A stretch of DNA of 64,000 nt from Rubrivirga litoralis (GTDB lineage: Bacteria; Bacteroidota; Rhodothermia; Rhodothermales; Rubricoccaceae): positions 37,224 to 101,223 of the forward strand of contig NZ_JAVRHT010000009.1 of assembly GCF_031846415.1 (NCBI RefSeq), in the 5' to 3' direction. Position numbers and translations under genes: made by a program. Below, piece by piece: positions 51,056 through 59,696 of the stretch. The number at the start of each line of letters is the position of its first letter. Position 1 is the first letter of the stretch. Below the pieces are notes generated by a model, which saw only the letters and a program-made list of their open reading frames with translations, did not search any database and had not been told where the DNA came from.

Positions 51056-53406
51056 TGTCCGTTGTCTGTTTGGGTGGTCGTGGCGTCCGGTTCGCGGGCG
51101 GGGCGGCTGCGCGATGCGCCCCGGCCCGACCCGTAGGGGCCGTAGTTGGAGTAAGCCCCGTACTTCGAGTAGTGGCCGTAGGTGTAGGCGTAGCCGAGCG
51201 CCTTGTCGAGCGAGAATCGGTTGAGGACGGCGCCTACGACGCGCGCGCCCACGTCGTCGAGGTGGGCCAGCGCCTGCCGGACGTCGCCGACCTTGGACTT
51301 GCCGGAGCTCGTCATGAGGAGCGTGGCGTCGGCCTGGGTCGAGAGGAGCACGGCGTCGGTCGCCGCGAGCACGGGCGGGGTGTCGATGACGACGACGTCG
51401 ACGACATCGAGGAGCGCCTGGAGGAGGTCGCGGAGCTCGGGCGAACCCAGGAGCTCCGAGGGGTTGGCGACGGTCGCGCGGCCGTCGCCGGGGCCGTCGA
51501 GCTCGTTCTCGACCGCGACGGCCCCGGTGGGGATGACGAACAGGTTGTCGACGGGGCCGGAGAACGCCTCCGGGAGGAGCGACGCGAGGCTCTCGGCGTC
51601 GGCGTAGCGGCCGCCGAGGACCTGCGCGAGGCCGTAGTCGACCGGGCTCCCGAACACCTCGTGGAGCCGCGGCCGCCGGAAGTCTGCGTCGATGAGCACC
51701 GTCTTCCGCCCCGCCTGGGCAAACGTGACCGCGAGGTTCGACGACGTCGTCGACTTGCCCTCGCCGGCCCCGGCGCTCGTGACCACGACCGTACGGACGA
51801 CGGCGTCGGTCCGGCTAAACTGAACGGCGGTGCGGAGGTGGCGGAACGTTTCGGACGCCGGCGAGAGCGGGGCGTGGAGCGTGACGAGCTCGGGCGCGAC
51901 GGGGCGGCCCCGGACCTCGACCGGGGCGTCCGACCCCAGCGCCTCCTTGATCGTCGGGGCCAGGTCAGGGACCGCCTCCAGGACCGGGACGCCGAGCGCC
52001 GAGACGTGCTCGGGCTTGTATACCCGGTTGTCGACCCGGTCGCGGGCTACGGCGAGCACGATCCCCAGGCCGAGCCCGGCGAGGAGCGCGAGCCCGAGCG
52101 TCTTGAACGGCGTCGTGCTTATCGGCGCGGAGGGCACAGACGCCCCCTTGAGAACGCGGGCGTAGCCCGGCTCCGACTCCTCGGCGACCGTCACCTGCTG
52201 GAGGCGTGAGGCGACGTTGGCGTAGGTCTGGGAGGCCGCGGCGCGCTCCTGCTGTGCCCGTTCAAGCGAGACGGCCTGCGAAGGCGCCCGCCCAAGCTGG
52301 CTATCGATCTGGCCGATCTGGCGGCCGAGCTGGGCGATCTGGCCCTGGAGACCCTGGATCTCGATCCGCTCCTGTGTCGCCTGCTCCTTGAGGTTGGCGA
52401 TGAGCGAGAGGGCCTGCTCGGGGGCAGTCACCCCGCCCGCATCGAGGGCCTGGCCGACAAACTGGCCGGTCACCTCGCGCTTTTCCCGTTCGAGCTCCGA
52501 GATCCGGCCGCGGATGGCGCGCGCGGCAGACTCATCGATGGCCAGCCCGGCCGACTCGCGCCGCTCGTACGGCTGGAGCCGCTGGCGAAGCTCGGAGAGG
52601 GACTGCTCGATTTCGGCCACGCGACGGTCGGTGGCGTCGGAGACGCGGTCGGCGAGGCCGGGCGTGATGTCGCGGAGCTGGCCGTTGATCGAGGCCAGCT
52701 TGTTCCGGCGCGTCTGGAGGTTGATCTGGGCCGCGTCGCGCTGGGACTGGAGCGCGGAGAGCCGGCTCACGAGGGCGCTCGACCCGATCACGGCCGGGGT
52801 CGTCATGCGTCCTTCGAGCGTGGCGTCGGCCTCGTCGAGCTCGCCGCGGAGGCGGTCGGACTGCTCCTGGAGGAACTCGCGGGTGGTCGTGAGATACCCC
52901 CGGCTGGCGATCTGGGTCTGCGCGACGTACTCCTCAGCGTAGGCGTTGGCGAGCGCCGCGGCGGCCTCGGGGTCCGAGCTGACGGCGTTGATGCGGATGC
53001 CGCTGGACACGTTCCGGTCGGCAAGCTCGAAGTCCACGTTGCCCGGGGGGAGCTGGCCGTTGTCGCCGCCCAGCCGCTCCTGGACCCGCTCGCGGATGCC
53101 CCGCGACTGGTTGAGCACGAAGAGCTCGGTGTAGACCGAGCGGTTGTCGCGGACGAACGGGGTCGTCTCGCCGATGGGGGACGTCTCCGCCCCGCCCGCG
53201 GCGCGGTCGAGGTCGATGAGGACGAGCGCCGAGGTCGTGTAGAGCGGGCGCTGCGAGGACACGTAGGCCACGGCGCCCACGGCGACGAGCAGGAACACGC
53301 CGGCGATGATCCACCGCCGCCGGTAGAGCACGTCGAGGACCTCCTCGATCTTCCGGCCCTGGGCGCTGCCAGGCGGGCGGGTGGGGCGGGGACGGTCAGC
53401 GGCCAT
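51052..53406 (-). CDS. Polysaccharide biosynthesis tyrosine autokinase (Wzc-like)
   Basis: The 784-residue protein combines a Wzz-type chain-length region (transmembrane helix near residue 35 and coiled coil), a second helix near 430 and a BY-kinase: Walker A G-A-G-E-G-K-S-T, A' V-L-I-D-A-D-F-R-R-P and a Walker B region V-V-I-D-T-P-P. The C-terminus is a Tyr cluster with eight tyrosines (Y-A-Y-T-Y-G-H-Y and on). It controls polymer length and export. TATTGTTTG (53436-53428) just upstream resembles a Bacteroidota -7 element. Confidence 0.93.
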   Translation of the reverse strand: MAADRPRPTRPPGSAQGRKIEEVLDVLYRRRWIIAGVFLLVAVGAVAYVSSQRPLYTTSALVLIDLDRAAGGAETSPIGETTPFVRDNRSVYTELFVLNQSRGIRERVQERLGGDNGQLPPGNVDFELADRNVSSGIRINAVSSDPEAAAALANAYAEEYVAQTQIASRGYLTTTREFLQEQSDRLRGELDEADATLEGRMTTPAVIGSSALVSRLSALQSQRDAAQINLQTRRNKLASINGQLRDITPGLADRVSDATDRRVAEIEQSLSELRQRLQPYERRESAGLAIDESAARAIRGRISELEREKREVTGQFVGQALDAGGVTAPEQALSLIANLKEQATQERIEIQGLQGQIAQLGRQIGQIDSQLGRAPSQAVSLERAQQERAAASQTYANVASRLQQVTVAEESEPGYARVLKGASVPSAPISTTPFKTLGLALLAGLGLGIVLAVARDRVDNRVYKPEHVSALGVPVLEAVPDLAPTIKEALGSDAPVEVRGRPVAPELVTLHAPLSPASETFRHLRTAVQFSRTDAVVRTVVVTSAGAGEGKSTTSSNLAVTFAQAGRKTVLIDADFRRPRLHEVFGSPVDYGLAQVLGGRYADAESLASLLPEAFSGPVDNLFVIPTGAVAVENELDGPGDGRATVANPSELLGSPELRDLLQALLDVVDVVVIDTPPVLAATDAVLLSTQADATLLMTSSGKSKVGDVRQALAHLDDVGARVVGAVLNRFSLDKALGYAYTYGHYSKYGAYSNYGPYGSGRGASRSRPAREPDATTTQTDNGQ

Positions 53407-53427
53407 GGGATGGGCAGACTAGGGAGA

Positions 53428-53436
53428 CAAACAATA
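53428..53436 (-). promoter_or_regulatory. Possible -7 element upstream of the Wzc-like gene
   Basis: The minus strand reads TATTGTTTG, close to the Bacteroidota sigma-ABfr -7 consensus TAnnTTTG with one extra base. No clear -33 TTTG is seen. The element lies 22 bases from the ATG. Confidence 0.35.
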
Positions 53437-53640
53437 CGGACGTGGGGCCTAGCATGCGGCCCGGGCCGCACGCAATCGGGCGGGGAGGAATAACGCACAC
53501 GCCGTACCGGGCTCCCCTAGACGGGCGTGCGGCGACGGCGGACCGTAACGGCAGGTCCACCGTCGGGGTCCTTGTTCTCGAAATGCTCTCGCCGTGCGGC
53601 GCGGCGGCGATACCGGCCGTCCACTATTCGAGTCGTGCGC

Positions 53641-56049
53641 ATGGCCCCGTTTCTCGCCCTCCTCCTCCTCCTGTCCTCGCCCACCCCGCCCGACGCCGCG
53701 GGTTGCGCCGGGCGGACCGGTTCGGGCGCCACCCTCCTCATTCCGGCCCGCCCCGCCCTCTCCCGGGCGGGCGGTCCGCTCGAGGTCGGCGACGAACTGT
53801 CGGTCCTCGCCCCCGACGGGCGGTGCGTTGGGGCGGGGCGGTGGGGCGGGGCCGGCGCCGCGCTCACGGTCTGGGCCGACGACCCGACGACGGCTGAGGC
53901 CGACGGGCTCCGGCCGGGCGAGCCCGTCCGCCTCGTGGTCCGCACGCCGGCCGGGGACTACGCCGACGGCGACGTCGTCGTCACGTTCGAGGCCGGGTTC
54001 GGCGTCGAGGGCGGCTACCAGCACCACGGCCTCTACGCCGTCGCCGTGGAGCCCGGCGAGATCGTCCCCGCCCCGCCCGCGCCGCGTCTGATCGTGGTGA
54101 ACGAGGTCGAAGTCGACGCGGCGGGCGCCGGCGCGTTCGTGGAGCTCCGCAGCGCGGACTCTGGGCTCGCGCTCGACGGGCTCCACCTGGCCCTCGTCGA
54201 CGGGGGCGGGGCGGTGTACGCGTCCGTCGACCTGAGCAGCCACACGACGGGCGCCGACGGGCTCTTCGTGGTCGGCGGAGCCGAGGGCGGGGCGGCGTTG
54301 GGCGAGGTCCAGGCCGGCGTCGGGGCCGTCGCGGTCTACGACCACGAGGTCGCGGTCGGCTCGCGGGCCGGCGCCGGCGGGCTCGTCGACGCCGTCGTGT
54401 TCGGGCCGGAGGGGGCGGGGCGGTCGGACGACCTGCTGGCCCGGCTCGGCCAGGCGGTCCAGTACGTCGAGGCCCAGGGCGCGTCGCTCCAGCGGCTCGA
54501 CCTCGCCGGCGGCGGCGGCCCGTTCGCGTCGGCCCTGCTCCACCCGCGCGCGGCCACGCCGGGCGCCGGCAACGGCCGCGAGGTGACGGTGGACCGGACG
54601 GCCGAGGTCCAGGACGGCGCCGGGCTCCGCCTGGTCTCGGTCCCCGTTGTGAGCGCGGACGGGGAGCCCAAGGCGGTCGGCGACCTGGCTGCGATCAACC
54701 TCGTCCGCGGCGTGGCCGGGGGCGACCACCCCGCCCAGTACCCGGGCGCCCAGCCCAACGTGCTCACCGCGTTCGACAACGCGGGCGGCGGCTTCGTCGC
54801 GCCGGCGTCGACGGACGAGGCGCTGGCGCCGGGGGACGGGTTCTTCTGGCACTGGTTCGACGAGGAGGCGGCGCCGTCGGCGGCCGACGGCGGGGGGACG
54901 AGCTGGGGCCACGCCCTGGAGAGCGAGGCGTTCGCGTTCACGACAACGGGCGTGCCAATCGACGACGCGCTCCTGAGCGGCCCCTACGAGCGCGAGGTGA
55001 GCGCTCCGACGGACAGCGGCGTCTACCTGATTGGAAACCCGTACCCGTACCCGCTCCGCCTGAGCGGGGTGACGGTCGCGGGCGGGGCGCTCCAGACGAC
55101 GGTGGCGGTGTGGGACCCGGCCCGCGGCACCTACGAGGATCTTTTTTCCGGCCCCGACGGCACCGATGACGTGCTGCCGGTGTGGGGCGGGGCGGTGGCC
55201 GAGGTGTACGCGCCGCGTGGCTCGTTCACGGTCGTGACCACGTCGGCGGCCGTCGACCCCACGGCCGCCGCCCCGGTCGAGGCCGCGGCCCGGCGCCAGA
55301 CGGCCACGACCGCCGCCCGCCTCAGCCTCGAACTCTCGGGCACGCTCGAGGGCGGGGCGGCCGTCGCCGACGCCTCGGCGCACGTCCGGTTCGTCGAGGG
55401 CGCCGAGGCCGGGTGGGACGTCCACGACGGGTCGAAGCTGACGCCGCCGACTGAAGCCTTCGCGCTCGTCGCGCCGGTCGGGCAGCGCGACGGCGAGCTG
55501 CGACGGCAGCGCGTGCTCTCGCTCCCGACGGCGCTCTCGGCCCCGCGCGCGGTGCCGATCGCGTTCGCGGCGTCCGAGGGCGGGGCGTTCACGCTCCGCT
55601 GGGACGTGGCCACGCTCCCGGCGGGCTGGGGCGCCCGGCTCCACGACCTCAAGACGGGCGACGCGGTCGACCTCCGGGGCCAGACGTCGTACGCGTTCGA
55701 GACGGGCGGGGCGGCCCCGTGGTCCGAGCGGTTCGAGGTCGTCGTCTCGCCGGCGGCGACGGCCGGCGAGGCGGTCGCCGAGCGTGAGACGACGGTGGGG
55801 CCGGCCTACCCGAACCCGGCCGTCGGCCCCGTGCGCCTCGACGTCCACGCGGCGACGGCCCAGCGCGTGGCGGCCGACGTGTACGACGCGCTCGGGCGCC
55901 GCGTGGCGCGGGCCTACGAGGGCTCGGTCGGGGCCGGGACGCCGGCGACGGTGTCCGTCGACACGAGCACGCTCGCGCCGGGCCTCTACATGGTCCGCGT
56001 CGAGGGTGAGACGTTTGCCGAGACGCGCCGGATGGTCGTGGCCCGCTGA
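53641..56049 (+). CDS. Secreted protein with type IX secretion C-terminal sorting domain
   Basis: The 802-residue protein starts with a signal peptide (M-A-P-F-L-A-L-L-L-L-L-S-S) and ends in a type-A T9SS domain: A-Y-P-N-P near residue 722, D-V-Y-D-A-L-G-R-R-V, L-A-P-G-L-Y-M-V-R-V. The middle is beta-rich, with a lamin-tail-like region (V-V-N-E-V-E-V-D ... F-V-E-L-R). No enzyme domain is recognised. The GC word encodes many G-G-A-A runs. ATG at 53641 was chosen for the signal peptide. It is the clearest evidence for T9SS in this genome. Confidence 0.85.
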   Translation: MAPFLALLLLLSSPTPPDAAGCAGRTGSGATLLIPARPALSRAGGPLEVGDELSVLAPDGRCVGAGRWGGAGAALTVWADDPTTAEADGLRPGEPVRLVVRTPAGDYADGDVVVTFEAGFGVEGGYQHHGLYAVAVEPGEIVPAPPAPRLIVVNEVEVDAAGAGAFVELRSADSGLALDGLHLALVDGGGAVYASVDLSSHTTGADGLFVVGGAEGGAALGEVQAGVGAVAVYDHEVAVGSRAGAGGLVDAVVFGPEGAGRSDDLLARLGQAVQYVEAQGASLQRLDLAGGGGPFASALLHPRAATPGAGNGREVTVDRTAEVQDGAGLRLVSVPVVSADGEPKAVGDLAAINLVRGVAGGDHPAQYPGAQPNVLTAFDNAGGGFVAPASTDEALAPGDGFFWHWFDEEAAPSAADGGGTSWGHALESEAFAFTTTGVPIDDALLSGPYEREVSAPTDSGVYLIGNPYPYPLRLSGVTVAGGALQTTVAVWDPARGTYEDLFSGPDGTDDVLPVWGGAVAEVYAPRGSFTVVTTSAAVDPTAAAPVEAAARRQTATTAARLSLELSGTLEGGAAVADASAHVRFVEGAEAGWDVHDGSKLTPPTEAFALVAPVGQRDGELRRQRVLSLPTALSAPRAVPIAFAASEGGAFTLRWDVATLPAGWGARLHDLKTGDAVDLRGQTSYAFETGGAAPWSERFEVVVSPAATAGEAVAERETTVGPAYPNPAVGPVRLDVHAATAQRVAADVYDALGRRVARAYEGSVGAGTPATVSVDTSTLAPGLYMVRVEGETFAETRRMVVAR

Positions 56050-56066
56050 GGCCGCCCCACCCGACT

Positions 56067-56100
56067 GCCGCCCCGCCCTCTCTGTCGAGGGCGGGGCGGC
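56067..56100 (+). terminator. Perfect 14-bp hairpin built from the GC word
   Basis: Arms 56067-56080 and 56087-56100 are exact reverse complements around the 6-base loop TCTGTC. It begins 17 bases after the T9SS gene stop. There is no T-run, so intrinsic termination would be weak or Rho-like. Confidence 0.6.
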
Positions 56101-56125
56101 TCTGCGTTAGAGCACCCTTCGGGTG

Positions 56126-56195
56126 GGTACCGGGTACGAGGTACGGCCCGATCTGACCTCGGCGCGCGCGGTCCTCGTACCGAGTACCCCGTACC
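56126..56195. repeat. Imperfect inverted repeat of GGTAC words
   Basis: Arms 56126-56148 and 56173-56195 both follow GGTACnGGGTACnnGGTACG. They lie between convergent genes and may form a bidirectional terminator or stabilising stem. Confidence 0.7.
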
Positions 56196-56211
56196 TCCCT
56201 GCACGTCAGCT

Positions 56212-56532
56212 TTAGGCGTCGTCGTCCGGCGTGGTGAGCGGCTCGTCGAAGGCGGCCGAGACCTGGCCGACGTCCTTGAGGTCGGCCGCCCCGCCCCGGT
56301 CGGCGTCCACGACGACGTTGTCGGAGTCGATCTCGCGCTCGACCGTCACCTGGTAGCGCATAAAGTCTTCCGAAGCTCCGCCCGGGCCGGCGTCCCCGCC
56401 CGAGATCGGGATGGCCTGAATGACCGTCCAGCCCTGGCCGACCTTCCGGCCGATCTCGGTCATCAGCGCGTCCTGGTCGTCGTGGTCCTCGGTGTTGACG
56501 CTGACGAGGATCGTGTTCTGTTCTTTCTGCAT
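56212..56532 (-). CDS. Small hypothetical protein, DUF4177-like
   Basis: The 106-residue soluble protein carries V-G-Q-G-W-T-V-I-Q-A-I-P-I and R-Y-Q-V-T-V-E-R-E, which resembles the beta-hairpin of DUF4177-type proteins (L-G-x-x-G-W-E-x-V). The Asp-rich tail is probably disordered. No function can be assigned. A C-rich leader lies upstream of the ATG. Confidence 0.6.
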   Translation of the reverse strand: MQKEQNTILVSVNTEDHDDQDALMTEIGRKVGQGWTVIQAIPISGGDAGPGGASEDFMRYQVTVEREIDSDNVVVDADRGGAADLKDVGQVSAAFDEPLTTPDDDA

Positions 56533-56626
56533 GGGAAGCGCGGGGCGGGGTGGGAACGGGTCGGGTCAACGCGTGCGCCCGGGCGGGGTTCAGGGCGCGC
56601 GGCCCCCTCCCCCACCCCGCCCGCGC

Positions 56627-57178
56627 CTAAAGCCACCCTTTCGAGAGCGCCCAAAACACGGCGGCGGCGTGGACGCCGTGGGCGATCCGCCCCGACTCCA
56701 CGAGGTCCGGCAGCGAACGGGCTGGCACGAGCCGGACGCGGAGGTCCTCGGCCTCGTCGGGCGCGGGGTCCGCGACGCGCCGGGCGCCCCGGGCCACGTA
56801 GACGTGGCCGTAGTTCGTGTGCCGCCCGGGCTCGACGGCGAGCCGCCCCAGCCGCTCCCAGTCGTCCGAGGCGTAGCCCGTCTCCTCCAGCAGCTCGCGC
56901 CGGGCCGCCTCGGCCACGTCCTCGCCCGTATCGACGGCCCCGGCCGGGAGCTCGAGCAGGACGCGGTCGATCCCGTAGCGGTACTGCTCGACGAGGACGG
57001 CCTCGCCGGCGTCGGTCAGCGCGAGCACGCAGGCCCAGTCGGGGTACTCGGCCACGTGGTACTCGTCGAGGACGTGGCCGTTGGGGAGGCGGACGCGGTC
57101 CTCGCGGAGCGTCAGCCACCACCGGTCGAGGAGCGTCCGGGAGGCGAGCGTGGTCCAGGAGCGCGGGGCGTCGTCCAT
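56627..57178 (-). CDS. NUDIX hydrolase, ADP-ribose pyrophosphatase-like
   Basis: The 183-residue protein has a complete NUDIX box, G-A-V-D-T-G-E-D-V-A-E-A-A-R-R-E-L-L-E-E-(T-G), near residues 76-97, preceded by V-L-V-E-Q-Y-R-Y-G, which is a hallmark of ADP-ribose/NDP-sugar pyrophosphatases. It would clean up free ADP-ribose or related nucleoside diphosphates. A C-rich leader abuts the ATG. Confidence 0.9.
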   Translation of the reverse strand: MDDAPRSWTTLASRTLLDRWWLTLREDRVRLPNGHVLDEYHVAEYPDWACVLALTDAGEAVLVEQYRYGIDRVLLELPAGAVDTGEDVAEAARRELLEETGYASDDWERLGRLAVEPGRHTNYGHVYVARGARRVADPAPDEAEDLRVRLVPARSLPDLVESGRIAHGVHAAAVFWALSKGWL

Positions 57179-57301
57179 CGGGGCGGGGCAGGGAGCGGGA
57201 AGAACGCACGCCCCGCTCCGCCCCGCCCGCTCCGGCGCCCTCCCCGCCCGGCGAACCGGCTGAGACCCGGTGAAGACGCCCGCCCCGCCCCGCCCCCCGC
57301 G

Positions 57302-57331
57302 TTGACAGACGCGGGCGGGGCGGCGTACTTT
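57302..57331 (+). promoter_or_regulatory. Sigma-70-like promoter of tRNA-Gly
   Basis: TTGACA (57302-57307), an 18-base spacer and TACTTT (57326-57331) precede the tRNA by 35 bases. The spacer is occupied by one copy of the GGGCGGGGCGG word. Confidence 0.7.
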
Positions 57332-57366
57332 GGGCGCTCGCTCGGCACCGCATGCCGGGCCGACGT

Positions 57367-57442
57367 GCGAGACTAGCTCAGCTGGTAGAGCGCCACCTTG
57401 CCAAGGTGGAGGTCGCGGGTTCGAGTCCCGTGTCTCGCTCCA
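57367..57442 (+). tRNA. tRNA-Gly (anticodon GCC)
   Basis: The acceptor stem GCGAGAC pairs with GTCTCGC, the D-arm is AGCTCAGCTGGTAGAGC, the anticodon stem CCACC/GGTGG holds TTGCCAA, and the T-arm CGGG-TTCGAGT-CCCG is regular. CCA is encoded at the end. This is a typical 76-base tRNA. Confidence 0.97.
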
Positions 57443-57449
57443 GGACCGA

Positions 57450-57482
57450 CGGCCCTCCCCACTCGGGGAGGGCCGTTTTTCG
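57450..57482 (+). terminator. Intrinsic terminator after tRNA-Gly
   Basis: An 11-bp GC-rich stem (CGGCCCTCCCC with GGGGAGGGCCG) around ACTC is followed by five T residues. It starts 8 bases after the tRNA. Confidence 0.9.
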
Positions 57483-57577
57483 TTGGGGCGGGGCGGTCGT
57501 GCCCACGCCGTGCCGTAAACGAACGCGCCCGCCGCCGGGTGGGGCAGCGGGCGCGGAGCAGACGAGACGGGCGGGGA

Positions 57578-58276
57578 CTACATGCGCCCCTCGATCACAC
57601 CGCAGCCCTGCGGCGTGCCCGAGTCGCCGGCCGGGTCCGTTTCGAGATCGTCGCGGCCGGAGTGGATCACGATGGCGTGACCAGCGACCGGGTACTCGTC
57701 CGGGCCGTAGCCGCCGACCGTGACCGTGGTCTCGACGGTGCCGTCGGCGTCGACCGAGATGTTGCCCAGGTCACCCTTGTGCTTGTTCTGGGAATCGTCG
57801 GTGGGGGCGCCGTGGTCGTTCGTGCCGAGGGGGTCCCAGTGGCCGCCCGAGGCGCCGGCCGGCTCCATCTGGCCGTCGCCGTCCTTGTCGGCTGCGGAGC
57901 ACGCCGGGTTCTGGTGAATGTGGATGCCGTGCATGCCGGGCGTGAGGCCGCTGAGGCTCACGTCCACCATGAGGTCGTCGCCGCTCTCCCGAAAGCGGAC
58001 CGTGCCCTGGGCGCTGGCGCCGGCGTCCGACGTCGGGCGGACGATGGCGGCGGCGGTGGTCTCGGCGTCGTCCTCGAACAGGCCGGTCACGGCGTCCCAC
58101 GTGTCACCGGCCGCGTCGGCGACGGCGTCCCCGACGTCGACGGCGATGTCGGCGGTCTCGTCGGCTACGTCCGTAGCCACGTCGGCCGTCTCGTCGGCCA
58201 CTTCCTCGGTGGTCTGGCAGGCGGGGAAAAGAAAGAGCCCAGCGGCGAGGAGGGCGGGGAGGGGAAATGAGCGCAT
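57578..58276 (-). CDS. sodC: Cu/Zn superoxide dismutase family lipoprotein (first copy)
   Basis: The 232-residue protein has a signal/lipoprotein start (L-L-A-A-G-L-F-L-F-P-A-C), then a 40-residue acidic repeat of the A-D-E-T-A-D-V-A-T-D type, probably an amphipathic spacer, and the SOD fold from about residue 85. Ligands: H-G-I-H-I-H-Q, G-G-H-W-D-P, N-D-H-G-A-P, H-K-G-D-L-G-N and G-H-A-I-V-I-H-S-G-R-D-D. It dismutates superoxide in the envelope. It lies downstream of the second copy on the same strand. Confidence 0.9.
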   Translation of the reverse strand: MRSFPLPALLAAGLFLFPACQTTEEVADETADVATDVADETADIAVDVGDAVADAAGDTWDAVTGLFEDDAETTAAAIVRPTSDAGASAQGTVRFRESGDDLMVDVSLSGLTPGMHGIHIHQNPACSAADKDGDGQMEPAGASGGHWDPLGTNDHGAPTDDSQNKHKGDLGNISVDADGTVETTVTVGGYGPDEYPVAGHAIVIHSGRDDLETDPAGDSGTPQGCGVIEGRM

Positions 58277-58392
58277 GTGCGGAGGGGAGGGTTCTGGAGA
58301 AGAGCCACCTGTCCTACGCGCCGCGCCCGTCGCCGAGCCCGCAGCGCGCCAAAACTCAGGGATCGCACCACGCCGTCCCGCCCTCAGCCGCC

Positions 58393-59043
58393 CTAGGCGT
58401 CGGGCGGGACGGCCGCGGGCGGGGTGGCCCAGGGTGTCGGGAGCGGCCCTTTGCGGACGACGCCGCACCCGACGGGGCGGCCGGACGCCCCATCCGGCTG
58501 GGTTTCCAGGTCGTCGCGCCCGGCGTGCACGACGACGGCGTGGCCCTCGACCGACGTCGGCCCCGAAAAGGACAGGAGCGAGTCGACGACGACGCCGGCG
58601 GCGACCCCGTCGGGGCCAGCGGTGATGTTGCCCAAGTCGCCCGCGTGGTGGCTGACGACGACCGACGACGGCGCGCCGTGCAGGCTCACGAGCGGGTTGA
58701 GGTGGCCGCCCGCCGCCCCGCCCGGCGTCCCCGCCGAGTCCGGCGCGCAGGAGGTGCCTTCGTGGACGTGGAACCCGTGCTCACCCTCGGTCAGCCCTTC
58801 GATGCGGACGCGGGCGCGGAGCAGGCCGTCGACGGGGCGGAACGTGACGGTCCCCGAGACGCCGGACCCGCCGACCCCGGTGATGACGGCCGAGGCCACG
58901 TCTGCGTCCGGCGTCGCCGCCTCTGGCCCGGCGTCGGCCGTGAACGACGGCTCGGACGCTCCCGCGGGCGGGGCAGGATCGCCCACGCACGCCGCGAGGG
59001 CGACCAAGAAAAGTGCAGCGAGCAGGGCGGTGAGCGGCTTCAT
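58393..59043 (-). CDS. sodC: Cu/Zn superoxide dismutase family lipoprotein (second copy)
   Basis: The 216-residue protein has a lipobox L-V-A-L-A-A-C near residue 19 and the SOD ligands in H-G-F-H-V-H-E, G-G-H-L-N-P, L-H-G-A-P, H-H-A-G-D-L-G-N and G-H-A-V-V-V-H-A-G-R-D-D. It lacks the acidic repeat of the first copy and differs widely from it, so the pair is not a recent duplication. A C-rich leader precedes the ATG. Confidence 0.9.
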   Translation of the reverse strand: MKPLTALLAALFLVALAACVGDPAPPAGASEPSFTADAGPEAATPDADVASAVITGVGGSGVSGTVTFRPVDGLLRARVRIEGLTEGEHGFHVHEGTSCAPDSAGTPGGAAGGHLNPLVSLHGAPSSVVVSHHAGDLGNITAGPDGVAAGVVVDSLLSFSGPTSVEGHAVVVHAGRDDLETQPDGASGRPVGCGVVRKGPLPTPWATPPAAVPPDA

Positions 59044-59119
59044 AGGGCGGGGCGGGGTGGCGTCGGGGGGCGCGTCCGCCCCGCCCCGCACGCGCCGTGC
59101 CAACGGGGGTCGCACAGTC

Positions 59120-59602
59120 CTACGACCGGCGGACGGCGCCGCGCGTCGAGACGGTGCGGCCGAGGCGCGGCGACCACAAACCGTCGGCGTCGATGGCGTT
59201 CGTGACGGCCGGCTCGCTCGGGTCGGCCACGTCCGAGCCGTCCAGGTCGAGGATCTCGGTCGGGTTGTTGTCGGCGTCGACGAGGACGACGCGGGGCCGG
59301 TGGGCCGCGGCCTCGTCGGGCGTCATGTCGGCGTAGGCGATCACGATGACCTGGTCGCCCGGCGCCACGAGCCGCGCGGCCGGGCCGTTCAGGCACACGG
59401 TCCGGCTCCCGGGCGGGGCGGGGATCGTGTAGGTCTCCAGCCGCGTGCCGGCGTTCACGTTGAGGACCTGGACGCGCTCGTACGGGAGCAGCCGCGCGGC
59501 CTCCATCAGCTCGCGGTCGAGCGTGATCGAGCCCTCGTAGTACAGGTCAGCTTCGGTCACCGTCAGGCGGTGGAGCTTCCCCTTAAACATCGTGACGGTC
59601 AT
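59120..59602 (-). CDS. panD: Aspartate 1-decarboxylase
   Basis: PanD makes beta-alanine for pantothenate; the precursor cleaves itself at Gly-Ser to make the pyruvoyl group. The 160 residues have M-F-K-G-K-L-H-R-L-T-V-T, the cleavage site Y-E-G-S-I-T-L-D near residue 24, and N-G-P-A-A-R and Q-V-I-V-I-A-Y-A. It is somewhat longer than the usual 120-140 residues at the C-terminus. It follows panC on the same strand. Confidence 0.95.
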   Translation of the reverse strand: MTVTMFKGKLHRLTVTEADLYYEGSITLDRELMEAARLLPYERVQVLNVNAGTRLETYTIPAPPGSRTVCLNGPAARLVAPGDQVIVIAYADMTPDEAAAHRPRVVLVDADNNPTEILDLDGSDVADPSEPAVTNAIDADGLWSPRLGRTVSTRGAVRRS

Positions 59603-59621
59603 GAATGGCGGGGAGGGATGG

Positions 59622-59688
59622 GGGATGGAGGCATAGAGGGATGAGGGGGCGCTCGTGGTCGCGCCGTTTCTGCTCATTCCTCCATCCC
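59622..59688. repeat. Imperfect inverted repeat of GGATG words between panC and panD
   Basis: The arms 59622-59634 and 59676-59688 pair at 12 of 13 positions with a 41-base loop; further GGGATG words lie to both sides. The right arm overlaps the 3' end of panC closely. Confidence 0.6.
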
Positions 59689-59696
59689 GTACCCCT

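Noticed and set aside
53449..55848. Minus-strand frame of about 800 codons opposite the T9SS cargo gene
   Set aside because: The plus strand has a signal peptide and a sorting domain; the antisense frame is Arg/Gly/Ala-rich with no motif.
56101..56130. Small CACCC-TTC-GGGTG hairpin as intrinsic terminator
   Set aside because: The stem is only five pairs and has no T-run; the adjacent longer hairpins explain the region better.
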